Assembly: GCA_041672845.1 (NCBI GenBank)
Contig: JBAYYV010000004.1
Span: forward strand, 62,001-126,000
Source of the DNA: JBAYDV01 sp041672845
Lineage (GTDB): Bacteria > Bacteroidota > Bacteroidia > Bacteroidales > UBA932
Reading direction: 5' to 3'
Length of the DNA stretch: 64,000 nucleotides
Both the position numbers and the translations under genes were made by a program. Shown here in pieces: positions 63,055-64,000 of the stretch. Positions within the stretch are counted from its first letter, which is position 1. Each line of letters opens with the position of its first letter. Below the pieces are notes generated by a model that made no database searches, was not told where the DNA came from, and was given only the letters and a program-made list of their open reading frames with translations.

Positions 63055-63798
63055 TTATTTACAATCTACAAAACGGCCATTTTCCCGTCTAAAAGCCATT
63101 CTGATTTCATCGAAACTCAATTCATTAATATGAAAGAAAGTTTCACACTGTCCGAAATAAGAAGGGAAATGAGCATCTGAAGATCTTATATATTGTTTAT
63201 TTAATTTTTTTATATACGGATTTGAAGAAAGAAATTCTTCAATATTGCATTTAGCAGAAAATTCTAAAGCATCGGCCTTAAGATCACTTGGAATAAATCC
63301 TAATTGAGAAATCACAGAAGTACTAGTTTTATCTATATGAGCAGGAATAAAAATTCCATCTAAAGAATGAACAAAAACTTCAATTTCTGTAATAGACTGA
63401 TCAGTAGCAGAAATCAATAAACGTTCTTCTTGTTCTAACACTTCCTCTTTTTCATTTACTAATAATTGATAGCCAAAATAATCAGGATTATTCTTAATAT
63501 TAGGCAAGTGTTCACTTAAATAAGACTGCAATTCATCAAGTCTATCCATATCACAAAAAGCAAGACAATGCGCCTCTTCTTTAGTAGTTATTTCAGCACC
63601 ACATAAAATAAAAGGAAACCCGTTTCCGACTATCCTTTTTATTTCTCTTGCTTGTAAAGTGGTATTATGGTCTGTAATACCTATAATATCATATTTTTTT
63701 TCTTTAGCAGTAGAAATAATAAAACTAGGTGTCATCTCTAAATCGCCACAAGGAGACAACACCGTATGATTATGTAAATCTGCTTTAAAGATCTTCAT
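63055..63798 (-). CDS. PHP-domain phosphoesterase of hydrogenase cluster
   Basis: 247 residues. PHP metal-binding motifs ADLHNHTVLSPCGD (residues ~6-19), GITDHNTTLQA, LAFCDMDR, FIPAHIDK and SSDAHFP are all present. PHP proteins are metal-dependent phosphoesterases; substrate is unknown. Its start overlaps the stop of the upstream DRTGG gene by one base, so they are coupled, and the ATPase gene follows eight bases later. Confidence 0.87.
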   Translation of the reverse strand: MKIFKADLHNHTVLSPCGDLEMTPSFIISTAKEKKYDIIGITDHNTTLQAREIKRIVGNGFPFILCGAEITTKEEAHCLAFCDMDRLDELQSYLSEHLPNIKNNPDYFGYQLLVNEKEEVLEQEERLLISATDQSITEIEVFVHSLDGIFIPAHIDKTSTSVISQLGFIPSDLKADALEFSAKCNIEEFLSSNPYIKKLNKQYIRSSDAHFPSYFGQCETFFHINELSFDEIRMAFRRENGRFVDCK

Positions 63799-64000
63799 TA
63801 TTTATGAAGAGCCTGATACAATCTACCTGATAATTCAAAAGTTTTTTCATCAGTACTTAAAATCGGAATGTTTTCTTCCTCTGATACATCGAAAGCATCA
63901 GATTCAGGTTCCAACCCTTTTACTAAAATCACACAAGATATTTCCTTAAGTGAGGCTATAGCCATCACATTTTTATGAGTTTGAAGAGTGATCCAAACGT
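63798..64000 (-). CDS. DRTGG-domain protein, N-terminus off the window
   Basis: The last 67 codons of a frame that runs off base 64000; the stop TAA (63800-63798) overlaps the PHP start. Visible sequence includes WITLQTHKNVMAIASLKEIS and NIPILSTDEKTFELSGRLYQ, which match DRTGG-domain proteins. The DRTGG domain occurs in hydrogenase and phosphotransacetylase proteins as a presumed ligand-binding regulatory module. Together with the PHP and ATPase genes it forms a three-gene set upstream of the hydrogenase. Confidence 0.8.
   Translation of the reverse strand, partial: VWITLQTHKNVMAIASLKEISCVILVKGLEPESDAFDVSEEENIPILSTDEKTFELSGRLYQALHK

Noticed and set aside
1..64000. In-frame TGA selenoprotein in this window
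   Set aside because: Redox-active genes here carry Cys at their catalytic positions, and no truncated redox frame continuing past a TGA was seen. This was a visual check, not a systematic SECIS search.
1..64000. CRISPR arrays, prophage or insertion sequences
   Set aside because: No regularly spaced repeats, transposase, integrase or phage structural genes were recognised.

Overview
The window reads as chromosome of an AT-rich, probably anaerobic member of the Bacteroidota (Bacteroidales-like). The evidence is families largely confined to that phylum (a NigD-like lipoprotein, a DUF4293 membrane protein, a Porin_10-type porin, DUF1460) and -7 boxes of the form TAnnTTTG upstream of many genes. 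One promoter matches the full TTTG-N19-TAnnTTTG consensus. No rRNA, CRISPR array, prophage or intact insertion sequence was seen. Three tRNA genes are present: Sec(UCA), Arg(ACG) and Gly(CCC).

Layout. 1-4.3 kb: end of a WG-repeat protein, a field of short repeats, then a selenocysteine operon (tRNA-Sec, selB, selA). 4.4-8.8 kb: a tricorn-like protease, a fluoride channel and D-aminoacyl-tRNA deacylase. 9.0-18.4 kb: eleven genes all on the minus strand, several visibly richer in G+C and in CGN arginine codons than their surroundings. They encode DNA repair, acyl-phosphate lipid metabolism (a FakA-DegV fusion and PlsY), peroxide defence (Bcp, KatG, an AhpD-like protein), DUF2177, DUF3179 and an MscS channel. 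This block looks acquired or composite. 18.7-31.9 kb: a YgbA-like protein, ThiD, VanX-like dipeptidase, YeiH, cell-envelope proteins, L19, GrpE-DnaJ, aldolase, Gmk-NadD and a thioredoxin/permease pair behind an operator-bearing promoter. 32-44 kb: DnaK, PanB, an RluA-like synthase, an envelope operon (PncB, porin, lytic transglycosylase), a sugar-kinase/RapZ-C fusion next to a nucleotidyltransferase, and a LolC/E-type permease. 44-57.8 kb: a SirB1-like protein, nucleoside phosphorylase, a TPR protein, a degenerate M28 peptidase, UvrB-RSH-UvrA and RF1. 57.9-64 kb: an operon for a multimeric, probably electron-bifurcating, [FeFe] hydrogenase (HndABCD type), preceded by an Hsp90-type ATPase, a PHP protein and a DRTGG-domain protein cut by the window edge.

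How it fits together. The hydrogenase operon and the Sec operon point to anaerobic redox metabolism, while KatG, Bcp, the AhpD-like protein and the YgbA-like protein point to exposure to oxidative and nitrosative stress. Three gene sets form coherent pathway units: fatty-acid kinase plus PlsY; an AmgK-like kinase fused to a RapZ sensor domain plus a MurU-like uridylyltransferase; and the hydrogenase with its companion proteins. Two proteins keep their fold but have lost catalytic residues: the M28 peptidase and the hydrolase half of the RSH protein. The promoter at 30.58-30.62 kb, whose -7 box lies exactly between two operator half-sites, is the clearest regulatory structure seen.
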